From Burkholderiales bacterium (GTDB lineage: Bacteria; Pseudomonadota; Gammaproteobacteria; Burkholderiales; Casimicrobiaceae): DNA of 64,000 nt. Positions within the stretch are counted from its first letter, which is position 1. Every line of letters starts with the position of its first letter. Of the stretch, positions 9,898 through 19,126 are shown one piece after another. The notes beneath the pieces were generated by a model that did no database searches, had not been told where the DNA came from, and saw only the letters and a program-made list of their open reading frames with translations. Location: positions 1 to 64,000 of the forward strand of contig JAIRJZ010000043.1 of the NCBI GenBank assembly GCA_031260355.1. The letters run 5' to 3'. A program made the position numbers and the translations under genes.

Positions 9898-11793
9898 ATG
9901 AAGTTACCGAAATGCCCCGCGTGTGGGGATTTACTGCGACGATCGCCGGAAGCGCCGAAAAAATATCGGGCTGGGTTGTTGGCAATGTTTCTCGGCTGGA
10001 CGGTATGGGCAGCGCCGGAAGTGTTGGCGCAGCCGCCCGCGCAGTTACCTGCTCCGGAAACGCCGGAAGCGGTGCCCAAAACACCTGAATCGCGCGTTCC
10101 GTCGCTGACGGAAAAACGGTTTTACGAAATCCTGCTGGCGGACATCGCGTTGCAGCGTCAGGAGCCGGTGCTGGCGGCGCGGACTTTCCTGCAACTGGCG
10201 CAGGACACGCAGTCGTCGTGGTTTGCGCAACGCGCCGCCGAAAGCGCGCTGGCGGCGCGTGACCGGACGTTGCTCGACCAAACGCTGGAAATGTGGCAAA
10301 AGCTCGATCCGGCCAGCGACCGGCCGCAGCGCCTCAAGACACAGGTGGCGCGCGCCTGGCAGCACCCGATAAGCCAGAGCACTGATGAAAAAGAAGTGCG
10401 CGCCCGGCTCGAATCGCTGCTCAGAGAGGCGGCGGCCAACGACAACCTTGCCGATATTTTTTTGCAGTTGCACATGTTCTTCGCCAAATGGCCGGACAAG
10501 ATCGCTGTCTTCAACATCGTCCGGGATTTGACGTTGCCCTATCCGCAGCAGCCGGAAGCGCGCTACGCCGTGGCGCTGGCGGCGCTGGTGGCGTCAACCG
10601 ACAAAGCCACCGAGCGGCACGAAGCGCTACCCAAAATGCTTCAGGAGGGTGTGCAGGAAATCGATCTGGCGCTGGAGGGTGCGCCGCAATGGGAAGAGGC
10701 GGCGCAAGTGAAGGCGGCATTGCTCGAAAAAGCAGCGCCCGAACGATTGTTGCCGTGGTTGCAGGACAGCGTTCAGAAAGCGCCTGACCAGAAAATGCTG
10801 TGGCCGTTGCTGGCGCGGGCGTTTGTGCAGAAGAAACGGTATTCGGAGGCGCGCGAATGGTTTCTCAAGGTCTGGAAAGACAGCGGTGCCGACGGCGCGC
10901 TGATGGCGGCGGGCGCGCTGTCGATGCAAATGGAAGACCGGGCGATGGCGCAGGAGTTGCTCGATGAGGTCGAAAAAAGGGAAGGCAGCGATAAAGCCAA
11001 TGCGATGCGGGCGACCTATGCGCGTATTGCCGAAGACGAAAAGCGTCCGATGGAGGCTATCGAGTGGTATCGCAAGATTGACGGCGGCGATGACTGGTGG
11101 GGCGTGCAATTGCATCTGGCGGTATTGTTGACGCGAAACGACAAGCGCGATGAAGCGTTGATATTGCTGGCCGATTTGCCGGCGGTGACGCTAGAGCAAC
11201 GGATCGGCGTGTTACAGATGCAGTCGCGCATTCTGCGCGATGCCGAAGACTGGGAGGCGGTGCTCAAGGTACTCGAAAAAGGCGTCAAAGACTTCCCGGA
11301 ATCGGCCGATTTGTGGCTGGAGCTGGGCTTGGTCGAGGAAAAGCGCGGTTATCTGAAAAACGCCGAACAACACTTGCGGTCGGCGCTGAAGCTCAAGCCG
11401 AACGATCCGTATATGCAGAATGCGCTGGGCTATACCTTGGTGGATCATCAAATCAACATTGACGAAGGCGCGGCGCTGATCGAAAAAGCGCATCAGTCGA
11501 TGCCCGATGACGGTGCGATCCTCGACAGCATGGGCTGGGCGCGTTACCGTCAAGGCAGGAACGAAGAAGCGGTGCGTTATTTGCGGAAGGCGTGGGAGAA
11601 ACAGCCGGATCCCGAGGTGGCGGCGCATTGGGGCGAGGCGTTGTGGCAACTGGGACGTCGTGACGAAGCCCGGCAGGTGTGGGCGCAGGGGCTGAAAATA
11701 GCGCAGGGGTTGGAAAAAGCAGATATGCCGATCCGGGCGACGATGAAGCGCCTCAATGCCGGTGAGCCTGATACGGCTCCCTCCGCGCCATGA
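9898..11793 (+). CDS. Exported tetratricopeptide-repeat protein
   Basis: Protein of 631 residues with an N-terminal hydrophobic segment (about 23-40, 'GLLAMFLGWTVWA') after a basic stretch, then a Pro-rich linker and a long alpha-helical TPR array. Clear TPR signatures occur near the C-terminus: 'LWLELGLVEEKRGYLKNAEQ', 'PYMQNALGYTLVD' and 'LDSMGWARYRQGRNEEAV'. ATG 9898 is preceded by GCAGGA. It overlaps lolB by 4 bases (ATGA). TPR proteins at this position before lolB-ispE are common in betaproteobacteria, which suggests an envelope-biogenesis scaffold role, but no enzyme activity is visible. Confidence 0.85.
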   Translation: MKLPKCPACGDLLRRSPEAPKKYRAGLLAMFLGWTVWAAPEVLAQPPAQLPAPETPEAVPKTPESRVPSLTEKRFYEILLADIALQRQEPVLAARTFLQLAQDTQSSWFAQRAAESALAARDRTLLDQTLEMWQKLDPASDRPQRLKTQVARAWQHPISQSTDEKEVRARLESLLREAAANDNLADIFLQLHMFFAKWPDKIAVFNIVRDLTLPYPQQPEARYAVALAALVASTDKATERHEALPKMLQEGVQEIDLALEGAPQWEEAAQVKAALLEKAAPERLLPWLQDSVQKAPDQKMLWPLLARAFVQKKRYSEAREWFLKVWKDSGADGALMAAGALSMQMEDRAMAQELLDEVEKREGSDKANAMRATYARIAEDEKRPMEAIEWYRKIDGGDDWWGVQLHLAVLLTRNDKRDEALILLADLPAVTLEQRIGVLQMQSRILRDAEDWEAVLKVLEKGVKDFPESADLWLELGLVEEKRGYLKNAEQHLRSALKLKPNDPYMQNALGYTLVDHQINIDEGAALIEKAHQSMPDDGAILDSMGWARYRQGRNEEAVRYLRKAWEKQPDPEVAAHWGEALWQLGRRDEARQVWAQGLKIAQGLEKADMPIRATMKRLNAGEPDTAPSAP

Positions 11794-12392
11794 GAAGACG
11801 GTTGACGACCGCCGGCACGGCGGCGCTGTTGGCGATGGTGTTGCTGGGCGGCTGCGCCGGTCTGCCGCGCGGCGATGACGGCGCGCCGCAAGCGATGATG
11901 ACAACGGCGGACATGCCGTTTCACGCTCAGGGACGTTTTTCGGCGCACTACGAAGACAAAGCGTTGGCGGCGCGTTTCGACTGGCAACACACGCCGGAGT
12001 CCGATGCGATCGAATTCCTTTCTCCGCTCGGCACCACCGTGGCGCGGCTGACCCGCGTGGGCGAAACGATTACCGTACAACAGGGCGACGACCCGCAACG
12101 CGCGCAACAAGCGGACAACTGGGAAACGCTGACCACGCAGGTCTTCGGGTTTCCATTGCCGGTAGAGGGCTTGGCGTATTGGCTGCGCGGCGTGCCCTCG
12201 CCCGAGACGCCGGCAGCGATAACGCGCGATGCCGGCGGGCGTCTCGACAGTTTGCGCCAGCAGGGCTGGACGATTCAGTATGGCTATGCGGCAGCGACGC
12301 GCGAGCCGGAGCGGCTTGATGTTCGCTACGGTGAAACCATCGGGCTGCGGCTCAAAATCGACCGGCTTTTGCTGCTGGAAAACAAACCATGA
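11790..12392 (+). CDS. lolB: Outer-membrane lipoprotein LolB
   Basis: LolB accepts lipoproteins from the periplasmic carrier LolA and inserts them in the outer membrane. The 200-residue protein has a lipoprotein signal peptide with lipobox LLGGC and Cys about 19 residues in, then the beta-barrel-like fold with 'GRFSAHYEDKALAARFDW', 'FGFPLPVEGLAYWLRG' and 'QQGWTIQY', all typical LolB positions. ATGA overlaps couple it to the TPR gene upstream and to ispE downstream. Confidence 0.92.
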   Translation: MRRRLTTAGTAALLAMVLLGGCAGLPRGDDGAPQAMMTTADMPFHAQGRFSAHYEDKALAARFDWQHTPESDAIEFLSPLGTTVARLTRVGETITVQQGDDPQRAQQADNWETLTTQVFGFPLPVEGLAYWLRGVPSPETPAAITRDAGGRLDSLRQQGWTIQYGYAAATREPERLDVRYGETIGLRLKIDRLLLLENKP

Positions 12393-13237
12393 AGGGACGC
12401 TCGTACCGTTTTCCGGCGCCGGCCAAGCTCAATCTCTTTTTGCATGTGACGGGACGGCGTGCCGACGGTTACCACTGTCTCGAAAGCATTTTTGTTCTGA
12501 TCGATCTGGCCGACATTCTCACCCTGACGCTGCGTGACGATGGCGTCATTGCGCGTGAGCGCGATATCCCGGGGGTGTCGGAAGACGCCGATTTGACATT
12601 GCGGGCGGCGCGGTTGCTGCAAGAGGCGCCTGGAACCGCGCAGGGCGTCACGCTCAGCGTCGATAAGCGCATTCCGCAAGGGGGCGGGCTGGGAGGCGGT
12701 AGCTCCGACGCGGCGACGGTGTTGCTGGCGCTCAACCGTTTGTGGGGAACGCGGCTGTCGCGGTGCGAATTATCGGCGCTGGCGCTACGCCTGGGTGCCG
12801 ATGTCCCCTTTTTTCTCGGCGGCACGGCGGCATGGGTTTCCGGTATCGGAGAAATACTGCGGCCAGTGTCATTGCCATCCATGTGGATTGCATTGGCGAT
12901 GCCGCCGGTGGCGGTGCCAACAAAGGAAGTTTTTAGCGCGCCGGATTTGACACGGAACACCGCCTCGGAGACAATAGCCGCCTTTACGAAAGACCATGGC
13001 CGGAACGATTTGGAACCGGTTGTTGCGGAGCGTTATCTGGAAGTGTCAACGGCGTTGTCTGCCTTGCGGCGAGAAACTCCGATGGCGCGGATGAGCGGTT
13101 CCGGGGCGTCGGTGTTCGGCGTGTTCGACGATGCCGGAAAAGCGGCAGCGGCGTTGCGCCGGTTGCCGCCGGACGTTCCGGGGCGGGTGGTGCGGACGGT
13201 ATCACGGCACCCGCTGGCAGCATGGAGTTTTCGTTGA
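12389..13237 (+). CDS. ispE: 4-diphosphocytidyl-2-C-methyl-D-erythritol kinase IspE
   Basis: GHMP-family kinase of the MEP isoprenoid pathway that phosphorylates CDP-methylerythritol on the 2-hydroxyl. The 282 residues contain 'PAKLNLFLHVTGRRADGYH', the ATP-binding 'PQGGGLGGGSSDAATVL' loop and the C-terminal 'MSGSGASVFGVF' GHMP motif. Normal length. Translationally coupled to lolB by a 4-base overlap and followed by tRNA-Gln and prs, the standard order in betaproteobacteria. Confidence 0.97.
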   Translation: MKGRSYRFPAPAKLNLFLHVTGRRADGYHCLESIFVLIDLADILTLTLRDDGVIARERDIPGVSEDADLTLRAARLLQEAPGTAQGVTLSVDKRIPQGGGLGGGSSDAATVLLALNRLWGTRLSRCELSALALRLGADVPFFLGGTAAWVSGIGEILRPVSLPSMWIALAMPPVAVPTKEVFSAPDLTRNTASETIAAFTKDHGRNDLEPVVAERYLEVSTALSALRRETPMARMSGSGASVFGVFDDAGKAAAALRRLPPDVPGRVVRTVSRHPLAAWSFR

Positions 13238-13306
13238 GAAAGAATTCGGCAGTACGTCAGACGGCAACACAAGGGGTTTTCGACGACGTAGTGTCCAAGG
13301 TTTTGC

Positions 13307-13383
13307 TGGGGAGTCGCCAAGCTGGTTAAGGCACCGGATTTTGATTCCGGCATACGAGGGTTCGAGTCCTTCCTCCCCAGCCA
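13307..13383 (+). tRNA. tRNA-Gln (anticodon TTG)
   Basis: A 77-base cloverleaf. The acceptor stem TGGGGAG (13307-13313) pairs with CTCCCCA (13373-13379), followed by discriminator G and an encoded CCA. The anticodon stem CCGGA/TCCGG encloses loop TTTTGAT with anticodon TTG (Gln, CAA codons). The T arm contains GGTTCGAGTCC. It lies between ispE and prs, as in many betaproteobacteria. Confidence 0.97.
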
Positions 13384-13468
13384 TTCACGTACTGTCCTTT
13401 GAGCGGCGGGGCAGATCACGGCAACCAGGACCGCCTTTTCTTCCCAAAGCCTCGCCGAGGATCGACGG

Positions 13469-14404
13469 ATGCGAATTTTTACTGGTAATGCCAACCCAAA
13501 ACTCGCGGAAGCGGTCTGTCGTCATCTCAATGTTTCCATGGGGCGCGCCGTCGTCGATCGTTTTTCCGACGGCGAAGTCTTTGTCGAAATTCTCGAAACC
13601 GTTCGCGGCCGCGATGTCTTCGTGCTGCAATCGACCTGCGCGCCGACTAACGACAACCTGATGGAAATGCTGGTGATCGTCGATGCGCTGAAACGCGCTT
13701 CGGCCAGATCGATCACTGCCGTCATGCCGTATTACGGCTACGCCCGCCAGGACAGGCGGCCGCGCTCGGCGCGGGTGGCGATTACCGCCAAGCTGGTGGC
13801 CGACATGATCACCGCTTCCGGCGTTGACCGGATCGTGGTGATGGATTTACACGCCGACCAGATTCAGGGATTTTTCAACATTCCCGTTGACAACATTTAC
13901 GCGACACCGATTCTGCTCGGCGAATTGTGGAAACGCAATTACGGGTCGTTGCAGGTGGTGTCCCCCGATGTCGGCGGGGTGGCGCGGGCGCGCGCCATCG
14001 CCAAGCGACTCGACTGCGATCTGGCGATCATCGACAAACGCCGGCCAAAGGCCAACGTCGCCGAAGTGATGAACATCATCGGCGATGTGCGCGACCGCAC
14101 TTGCGTGATCACCGATGACATCGTCGATACCGCCAATACCTTGTGCAAAGCGGCGACGGCGCTGAAAGCGGAAGGCGCCAAAGCAGTGGTCGCCTATTGC
14201 ACGCATCCGGTGCTTTCCGGCGGCGCCGTGGCGCGGATTGAGCAATCCGACATCGACGAAGTCGTCGTCACCGACACCATTCCATTGTCGGCGGCGGCGC
14301 AGGTTTGCCCGCGCATCCGGCAATTGTCGTGTGCACAACTCATCGCCGAAACCATCACCCGAATGGCCAATGAGGAATCGGTCAGCAGCTTGTTTACCGA
14401 ATGA
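13469..14404 (+). CDS. prs: Ribose-phosphate pyrophosphokinase (PRPP synthetase)
   Basis: Makes PRPP from ribose 5-phosphate and ATP for nucleotide, His and Trp synthesis. The 311-residue protein shows '[10 protein letters not shown]', '[12 protein letters not shown]', the divalent-cation site '[11 protein letters not shown]', the flexible '[12 protein letters not shown]' segment and the PRPP loop '[11 protein letters not shown]'. It is followed by a strong terminator. The usual downstream partners rplY (TL5/L25) and pth are absent; ompW on the opposite strand follows instead. rpe and rpiA elsewhere in the window act on the same pentose-phosphate pool. Confidence 0.97.
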   Translation: MRIFTGNANPKLAEAVCRHLNVSMGRAVVDRFSDGEVFVEILETVRGRDVFVLQSTCAPTNDNLMEMLVIVDALKRASARSITAVMPYYGYARQDRRPRSARVAITAKLVADMITASGVDRIVVMDLHADQIQGFFNIPVDNIYATPILLGELWKRNYGSLQVVSPDVGGVARARAIAKRLDCDLAIIDKRRPKANVAEVMNIIGDVRDRTCVITDDIVDTANTLCKAATALKAEGAKAVVAYCTHPVLSGGAVARIEQSDIDEVVVTDTIPLSAAAQVCPRIRQLSCAQLIAETITRMANEESVSSLFTE

Positions 14405-14419
14405 GAGAATGATCAAAAG

Positions 14420-14448
14420 AAAAAGCGCGCCGGAATGGCGCGCTTTTT
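14420..14448 (+). terminator. Rho-independent terminator of prs
   Basis: GCGCGCC (14425-14431) pairs with GGCGCGC (14437-14443) around the loop GGAAT, with an A-tract before and five T after. It begins 15 bases after the prs stop codon. Confidence 0.9.
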
Positions 14449-14477
14449 CGTTAAGCCGGCTTTTGACGCGTCAACAA

Positions 14478-14510
14478 TAAAAAAAGCGGATGGCAAGCCA
14501 TCCGCTTTTA
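14478..14510 (-). terminator. Rho-independent terminator of ompW (bidirectional form)
   Basis: A 13-base stem (14482-14494 with 14497-14509) with a two-base AA gap at the centre. Read on the minus strand it ends in a run of T, so it terminates ompW, which ends at 14542. An opposite-strand T-run is also present, so it could backstop prs transcription. Confidence 0.85.
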
Positions 14511-14541
14511 ATGCTGTCAGAGTTAGAGAAAGATTACGGGA

Positions 14542-15192
14542 TTAGAAGCGGTAACCAACGGCCACGCCAAGAACCCACGGATCAACCTTAACTTTGCCGA
14601 GATCAAAGTGGCCAAGACCGGGAATGTCAATATTGACTTTGTTTCTCATCTGGATCCAGCGAATGTCGGCCCCTATCAGCAAGTTCTTGTTGATGTTGTA
14701 ATCAACGCCAACTTGGGCGGCGACGCCCCACGAGTTTTTGACATCAAGCTTGGTACCCGCAATCGCGCCGTACTCTTTTTCGTTGTACATGAAGGTGTAG
14801 TTGACGCCGAGGCCGACGAACGGCGAAAAGGCGCTTTCCGGCATGAAATGGTATTTTACGCTGACGGTCGGCGGCAACACTTCGACGCGACCGACTTTGC
14901 CGACGCCTTGGTCGAATCTGATGTCGTTACGGAACGGCCAAGCGCCCAGCAGTTCGACGCCGATGTTCGGCGTGATCAGGTATTCAAACGTGATCGACGG
15001 GCGAACACTGCTACCGATATCGGTTTCAAAAGCACCCAGCGGGGTGTTCAGAGTGCCATTGTTGGATTTGGGTATGACGCCGGCGATGCCAAGCTTGACG
15101 ACGAATTTGGAGTCGGCGGCTTGAGCCAAGCCAGCGACGCCTAGCGTCAATGTCGCGAGCGCGACGGCGGAGGCTAAGGTTTTCATTTTCAT
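14542..15192 (-). CDS. ompW: OmpW-family outer-membrane porin
   Basis: Small eight-stranded outer-membrane beta-barrel of 216 residues. A signal peptide ends at AQA (residues 24-26). The mature part has 'GVELLGAWPFRNDI', 'PTVSVKYHF', 'FSPFVGLGVNYTFMY' and a C-terminal aromatic residue (GVAVGYRF), all OmpW features. A perfect AGGAG lies 8 bases before ATG 15192. OmpW proteins form a hydrophobic channel and are often controlled by oxygen or stress regulators; an inverted repeat about 100 bases upstream is a candidate operator. Confidence 0.92.
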   Translation of the reverse strand: MKMKTLASAVALATLTLGVAGLAQAADSKFVVKLGIAGVIPKSNNGTLNTPLGAFETDIGSSVRPSITFEYLITPNIGVELLGAWPFRNDIRFDQGVGKVGRVEVLPPTVSVKYHFMPESAFSPFVGLGVNYTFMYNEKEYGAIAGTKLDVKNSWGVAAQVGVDYNINKNLLIGADIRWIQMRNKVNIDIPGLGHFDLGKVKVDPWVLGVAVGYRF

Positions 15193-15292
15193 GAATGGTT
15201 CTCCTGGTAAAAAAGTGACTTAAGGACAAAAACCGCGCCAATCGCGCAGTCAATTCTAGTTGCGGGAAACACCGCATATGCAACTGCATTAT

Positions 15293-15315
15293 TGAAACAT
15301 GTGATCATTGTTTCA
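15293..15315 (-). promoter_or_regulatory. Inverted repeat upstream of ompW, candidate operator
   Basis: TGAAACA (15293-15299) and TGTTTCA (15309-15315) are perfect 7-base arms separated by 9 bases, with a TGATCA palindrome inside. The distance from the ompW start is about 100 bases. The arms do not match the FNR or Fur consensus well, so the binding protein is unknown. Confidence 0.35.
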
Positions 15316-15589
15316 CGCAAGCGGCGATAAGGATTTTGTTGCCAAACGGAGGGGAAGTGTCGCGCGCAGTATACAATCCACCGCTGCGAAAAATGCCGTC
15401 GAAGAGATATGTGCCAAGGCGCGTATTTTTTTGGTATCGGGCAGCAAAACGCAGAAGTAATATTTTACTCTGATTGCAAGGCGTCCGGCAAATTATCCGG
15501 CAAATCGGCGCCGCCTATAGCCGTTTGAAAAAAAAGAAGATTTTTCATGACGTGGCGCCGGAGAACCACCGTTGCCGAGCATCGCGCTT
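15316..15589. other. Intergenic stretch between ompW promoter region and mfd 3' end
   Basis: Together with 15193-15292 this makes a gap of nearly 400 bases. No open frame with family features and no tRNA-like structure is seen. The part nearest mfd is A/T-rich (a GAAAAAAAAGAAG stretch near 15527) and might contain the mfd terminator, but no clean hairpin with a T-tract was found. Confidence 0.4.
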
Positions 15590-18500
15590 TCAGCCGGGGG
15601 CGGAATCGAGCTTCAGTTGCGAGAGAAAATCGTGGACGAGAGCAAGGATCTCCTCGATCCCTGCGGTTTTTTTCTCGATTCTGACGCGATGGGGGCCGGC
15701 GAAACGAACCTGCTGGTCGCGCTGTACCAGCAAAATGAGATGGCCGGGATCGAACGCTGGTTTTTCGGTAAAGGTGAAGACAGCGCGCTCGGCATTGATG
15801 TCGAGCCGGGTGACGCCGTAGGGGCGGGTCAGCAAACGGAGTCGATGACAGGCCATCAGCGCCTGCCCCTCGGCGGGCAGCAAGCCGAAGCGGTCAATCA
15901 ACTCTTCATGCAGTGCCTCGAGCGCTTCGAACGAGGAGGTATTTGCCAACCGCTTGTAAAGCACGAGCCGTTCGTGCACATCGGGGCAATACGATTCCGG
16001 CAGCAAGGCCGGTTGATGCAAATGAACTTCGGTGGCGATTCGCAAAGGCTCGTTCAGGTCTGGCTCACGTCCGGCTTTCAGCGCCTCGACGGCATGTTCC
16101 AGCATGTCGGCGTAGAGCTGAAAACCGACCTCGGCGATTTCGCCCGATTGTTCATCACCCAGCACTTCACCAGCGCCGCGGATTTCGAGGTCGTGCATGG
16201 CCAGATAAAAGCCGGAGCCGAGCTGTTCCATGTGTTGAATCGCCTCGAGGCGTTTTTTGGCTTGCGCGGTCAGCGCTTCTTCCGGCGGGGTCAACAGATA
16301 GGCGTACGCCTGGTGGTGCGAGCGGCCGACCCGGCCGCGCAACTGGTGCAGTTGCGCCAGCCCGAAACGGTCGGCGCGTTCGATCAAAATGGTGTTGGCG
16401 CTCGGCACGTCGATGCCGGTTTCGATGATCGTCGAACAGACCAGCACATTGGTACGCTGTTGATAAAAGCCGCGCATCACCTGCTCCAGTTCACGCTCCG
16501 GCATTTGCCCGTGCGCGACGGCGACACGCGCCTCCGGCATCATTTCGGCGATTCGCGCCGCTTTGTCGGCCAGCGTGTGGATGTCGTTGTGCAGGAAATA
16601 CACCTGGCCGCCGCGTTTCAATTCGCGCGCGATCGCTTCGCGGACGATGCCGGCCGAGTAGGGGAAAACGAATGTTTTGATCGCCAGCCGTTTTTGCGGC
16701 GCGGTGGCGATCACCGAAAAATCGCGCAGCCCTTCGAGCGACATCGCCAGCGTACGCGGGATCGGCGTGGCGGTCAGCGTCAGCACATCGACTTCGGCGC
16801 GCAACTTCTTGAGTTGTTCCTTTTGCCGAACGCCGAAACGGTGTTCCTCGTCGATGATGATAAGCCCCAGATTCTTGAAACGGATATCGGGTTGAATCAG
16901 TTTGTGGGTGCCGATCACCAGATCGACGCCGCCGCTGGCGAGACCGTCGAGGGTGATTTTGCTTTCTTTCGCCGAGCGAAAACGCGACAACTCGGCGATC
17001 CGCACCGGCCATTCGGCAAAGCGGTCGGAAAAGATTTGAAAATGTTGCTCGGCCAGCAGCGTTGTCGGCACCAACAGCGCCACCTGTTTGCCATCGGCGA
17101 GCGCCACGAACGCGGCGCGCAATGCCACTTCGGTCTTGCCGAAACCGACGTCGCCACAGACGAGCCGATCCATCGGTTTCCCGGAAACAAGATCGGCGAC
17201 GACGGCATCGATGGCCGCTTGCTGGTCGGCGGTTTCTTCGAAGGCGAAACCGTCGGCGAAGCGCGCGTAATCGTGCTCGTCGAACGCGAAGCGGTGGCCT
17301 TGGCGGGCGGCGCGTTGCGCGTACAAATTGAGCAAATCGGCGGCGGTATCGAAAGCTTTTTTGGCGGCGCGTCGTCGCGCTTTTTCCCATTGACCGCTTC
17401 CCAATTCGTTCAGCGTCACCGCGTCCTGCGTCACGCCGCTGTAGCGCGAAATCAGGAAGAGGTCGGCAACCGGAACGTACAACGTTGCGTCGTTGGCGTA
17501 TTGCAGGTGAAGAAATTCGGCGGAGCCGTCGTCGAGATCGAGCGTTACCAGGCCGAGATAGCGGCCGATACCGTGCTGCTCGTGAACGACCGGATCGCCG
17601 GTGCGTACTTCGGCGAGGTTGCGGATCAACGTATCGACATCGGAGACGCGGCGCGCGCGGTCACGGCGGCGGCGCGCCACGGCGCGGTTCGCCGAATCGC
17701 GGTACAAATCGTATTCGGTGAACAGTATCAGATCGGCGTCACGCCAGACGAAACCGGAGGCAAGCGGGCCGACGGCGAAAGCCTGTCGCGGCGAGGCGGT
17801 ATCGGTCAGCCAAGCATCGAGGTCGTCGGTATTCGGGAGCGTGATGCCGCCGGCGCGCAACATTTGTTGCATCGTCTCGCGCCGCCCGGCGCTTTCGGCG
17901 ACCAGCAAGACGCGGGTTTCCGTCGCGCAGGTTTTTGTCGATTCGAGCCATTGTCGCAGCGCTGCAAACGGGTCTTTGGCGCGGCGGTCAATCATTATCG
18001 GCGGCAGCGATTGCAGCGGTGCTTCGTCTGCGATGTCTGCCCCGGTGGGCAAGACGAGGCGCGGCAACGCTTTGATCGCGCCGAACAAAACATCGGCAGA
18101 AGCGAACAAGGCTTCCGGCGGCAACGGCGGGCGCTGTGGGTCGCCGCGCAGCAACCGGTAACGTTGCTGTGTTTCTGACCAGAAAGTTTCGCAGGCTTTC
18201 AGGGGATCGCCGTGCAACGCCACCACGGTGTTGTCGGGAAGATAGTCGGTGAACAACGCCGTGTGATCGAAAAACAGCGGCAGGTAGTATTCGAGGCCGC
18301 CCGGCGTCAAGCCGTTTGAAACGTCTTTGTACAGCAACGAGCGCGACGGGTCGCCCTCGAACGATTCGCGGAACGCTTGCCGGAACCGTTTGCGCGCGGT
18401 TTCGTCGAGCGGAAATTCGCGGGCCGGCAGCATCCGTACCTCATTGACCGCAGCGAGTGAGCGCTGGTTGTCAACGTCGAAGGTTTTGATGCTTTCCAGT

Positions 18501-19126
18501 TCATCGCCGAACAAATCGAGGCGGTAAGGAAGCGGCGCGCCCATCGGAAACAAATCGATCAGGCTGCCGCGCACCGAAAATTCTCCGGGCGCGACCACTT
18601 GCGTGACGGCGCTGTAACCGGCGAGGACCAATTGTGCGCGCAACGCGTCGGCGTCGATGCGATCGCCCGTCTTCAATAAAAAAGTGTGCGCGGCCAGATA
18701 CGACGGCGGCGGCAGACGCTGCAATGCGGTGGCCGCGGCGGTCAGCACGATATCGACATCGCCGCGCAGCATCCGGTAAAGCGTCGCGATTCGTTCCGAG
18801 ATCAAATCCTGGTGCGGCGAAAAAGGATCGTAGGGCAGCGTTTCTCCGTCGGGAAAGACGGCCATACGTACTTGTAAAGACGGCACTTGTAAAGGCGGTG
18901 CTTGCGGATGCTGCACCGGCGCCAGCCACCAACGCATTTCTTCTTCGAGGCGGTGGACATGGGCGGAGTCTTCGCAAATCACCAGAAGCGAGGATTTTTG
19001 CTCGAGACACTGTGCTGCCGCTTGCGCGAGCGCCAGCGCATCGCCGGAACCGGGCATGACAGGCAAGACAATTTTTTGACCGACGGCGGGAGGTTTTGCC
19101 AGCGGACGGGAAAGCAAAAACGTCAT
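15590..19126 (-). CDS. mfd: Transcription-repair coupling factor Mfd
   Basis: Large SF2 translocase (1178 residues) that removes RNA polymerase stalled at DNA lesions and recruits UvrA. Seen in order: UvrB-homology N-terminal region with 'FPDGETLPYDPFSPHQDLI', the RNAP-interaction domain around 'GDPVVHEQHGIGRYLGL', Walker A 'CGDVGFGKTEVALRAAF' (near residue 657), DEEH box (near 758), 'TATPIPRTLAMSL', 'GRVGRS' and the C-terminal 'LIDRFGLLP' regulatory domain. ATG 19126 overlaps the stop of the upstream manC-like gene by four bases. A long frame continues upstream of this ATG but only as the antisense shadow of that gene. Confidence 0.97.
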   Translation of the reverse strand: MTFLLSRPLAKPPAVGQKIVLPVMPGSGDALALAQAAAQCLEQKSSLLVICEDSAHVHRLEEEMRWWLAPVQHPQAPPLQVPSLQVRMAVFPDGETLPYDPFSPHQDLISERIATLYRMLRGDVDIVLTAAATALQRLPPPSYLAAHTFLLKTGDRIDADALRAQLVLAGYSAVTQVVAPGEFSVRGSLIDLFPMGAPLPYRLDLFGDELESIKTFDVDNQRSLAAVNEVRMLPAREFPLDETARKRFRQAFRESFEGDPSRSLLYKDVSNGLTPGGLEYYLPLFFDHTALFTDYLPDNTVVALHGDPLKACETFWSETQQRYRLLRGDPQRPPLPPEALFASADVLFGAIKALPRLVLPTGADIADEAPLQSLPPIMIDRRAKDPFAALRQWLESTKTCATETRVLLVAESAGRRETMQQMLRAGGITLPNTDDLDAWLTDTASPRQAFAVGPLASGFVWRDADLILFTEYDLYRDSANRAVARRRRDRARRVSDVDTLIRNLAEVRTGDPVVHEQHGIGRYLGLVTLDLDDGSAEFLHLQYANDATLYVPVADLFLISRYSGVTQDAVTLNELGSGQWEKARRRAAKKAFDTAADLLNLYAQRAARQGHRFAFDEHDYARFADGFAFEETADQQAAIDAVVADLVSGKPMDRLVCGDVGFGKTEVALRAAFVALADGKQVALLVPTTLLAEQHFQIFSDRFAEWPVRIAELSRFRSAKESKITLDGLASGGVDLVIGTHKLIQPDIRFKNLGLIIIDEEHRFGVRQKEQLKKLRAEVDVLTLTATPIPRTLAMSLEGLRDFSVIATAPQKRLAIKTFVFPYSAGIVREAIARELKRGGQVYFLHNDIHTLADKAARIAEMMPEARVAVAHGQMPERELEQVMRGFYQQRTNVLVCSTIIETGIDVPSANTILIERADRFGLAQLHQLRGRVGRSHHQAYAYLLTPPEEALTAQAKKRLEAIQHMEQLGSGFYLAMHDLEIRGAGEVLGDEQSGEIAEVGFQLYADMLEHAVEALKAGREPDLNEPLRIATEVHLHQPALLPESYCPDVHERLVLYKRLANTSSFEALEALHEELIDRFGLLPAEGQALMACHRLRLLTRPYGVTRLDINAERAVFTFTEKPAFDPGHLILLVQRDQQVRFAGPHRVRIEKKTAGIEEILALVHDFLSQLKLDSAPG

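Noticed and set aside
15572..18178. Long open frame (868 codons) on the plus strand
   Set aside because: It is the antisense shadow of mfd, rich in Arg/Gln/His with no family motifs; mfd on the minus strand has full domain conservation.
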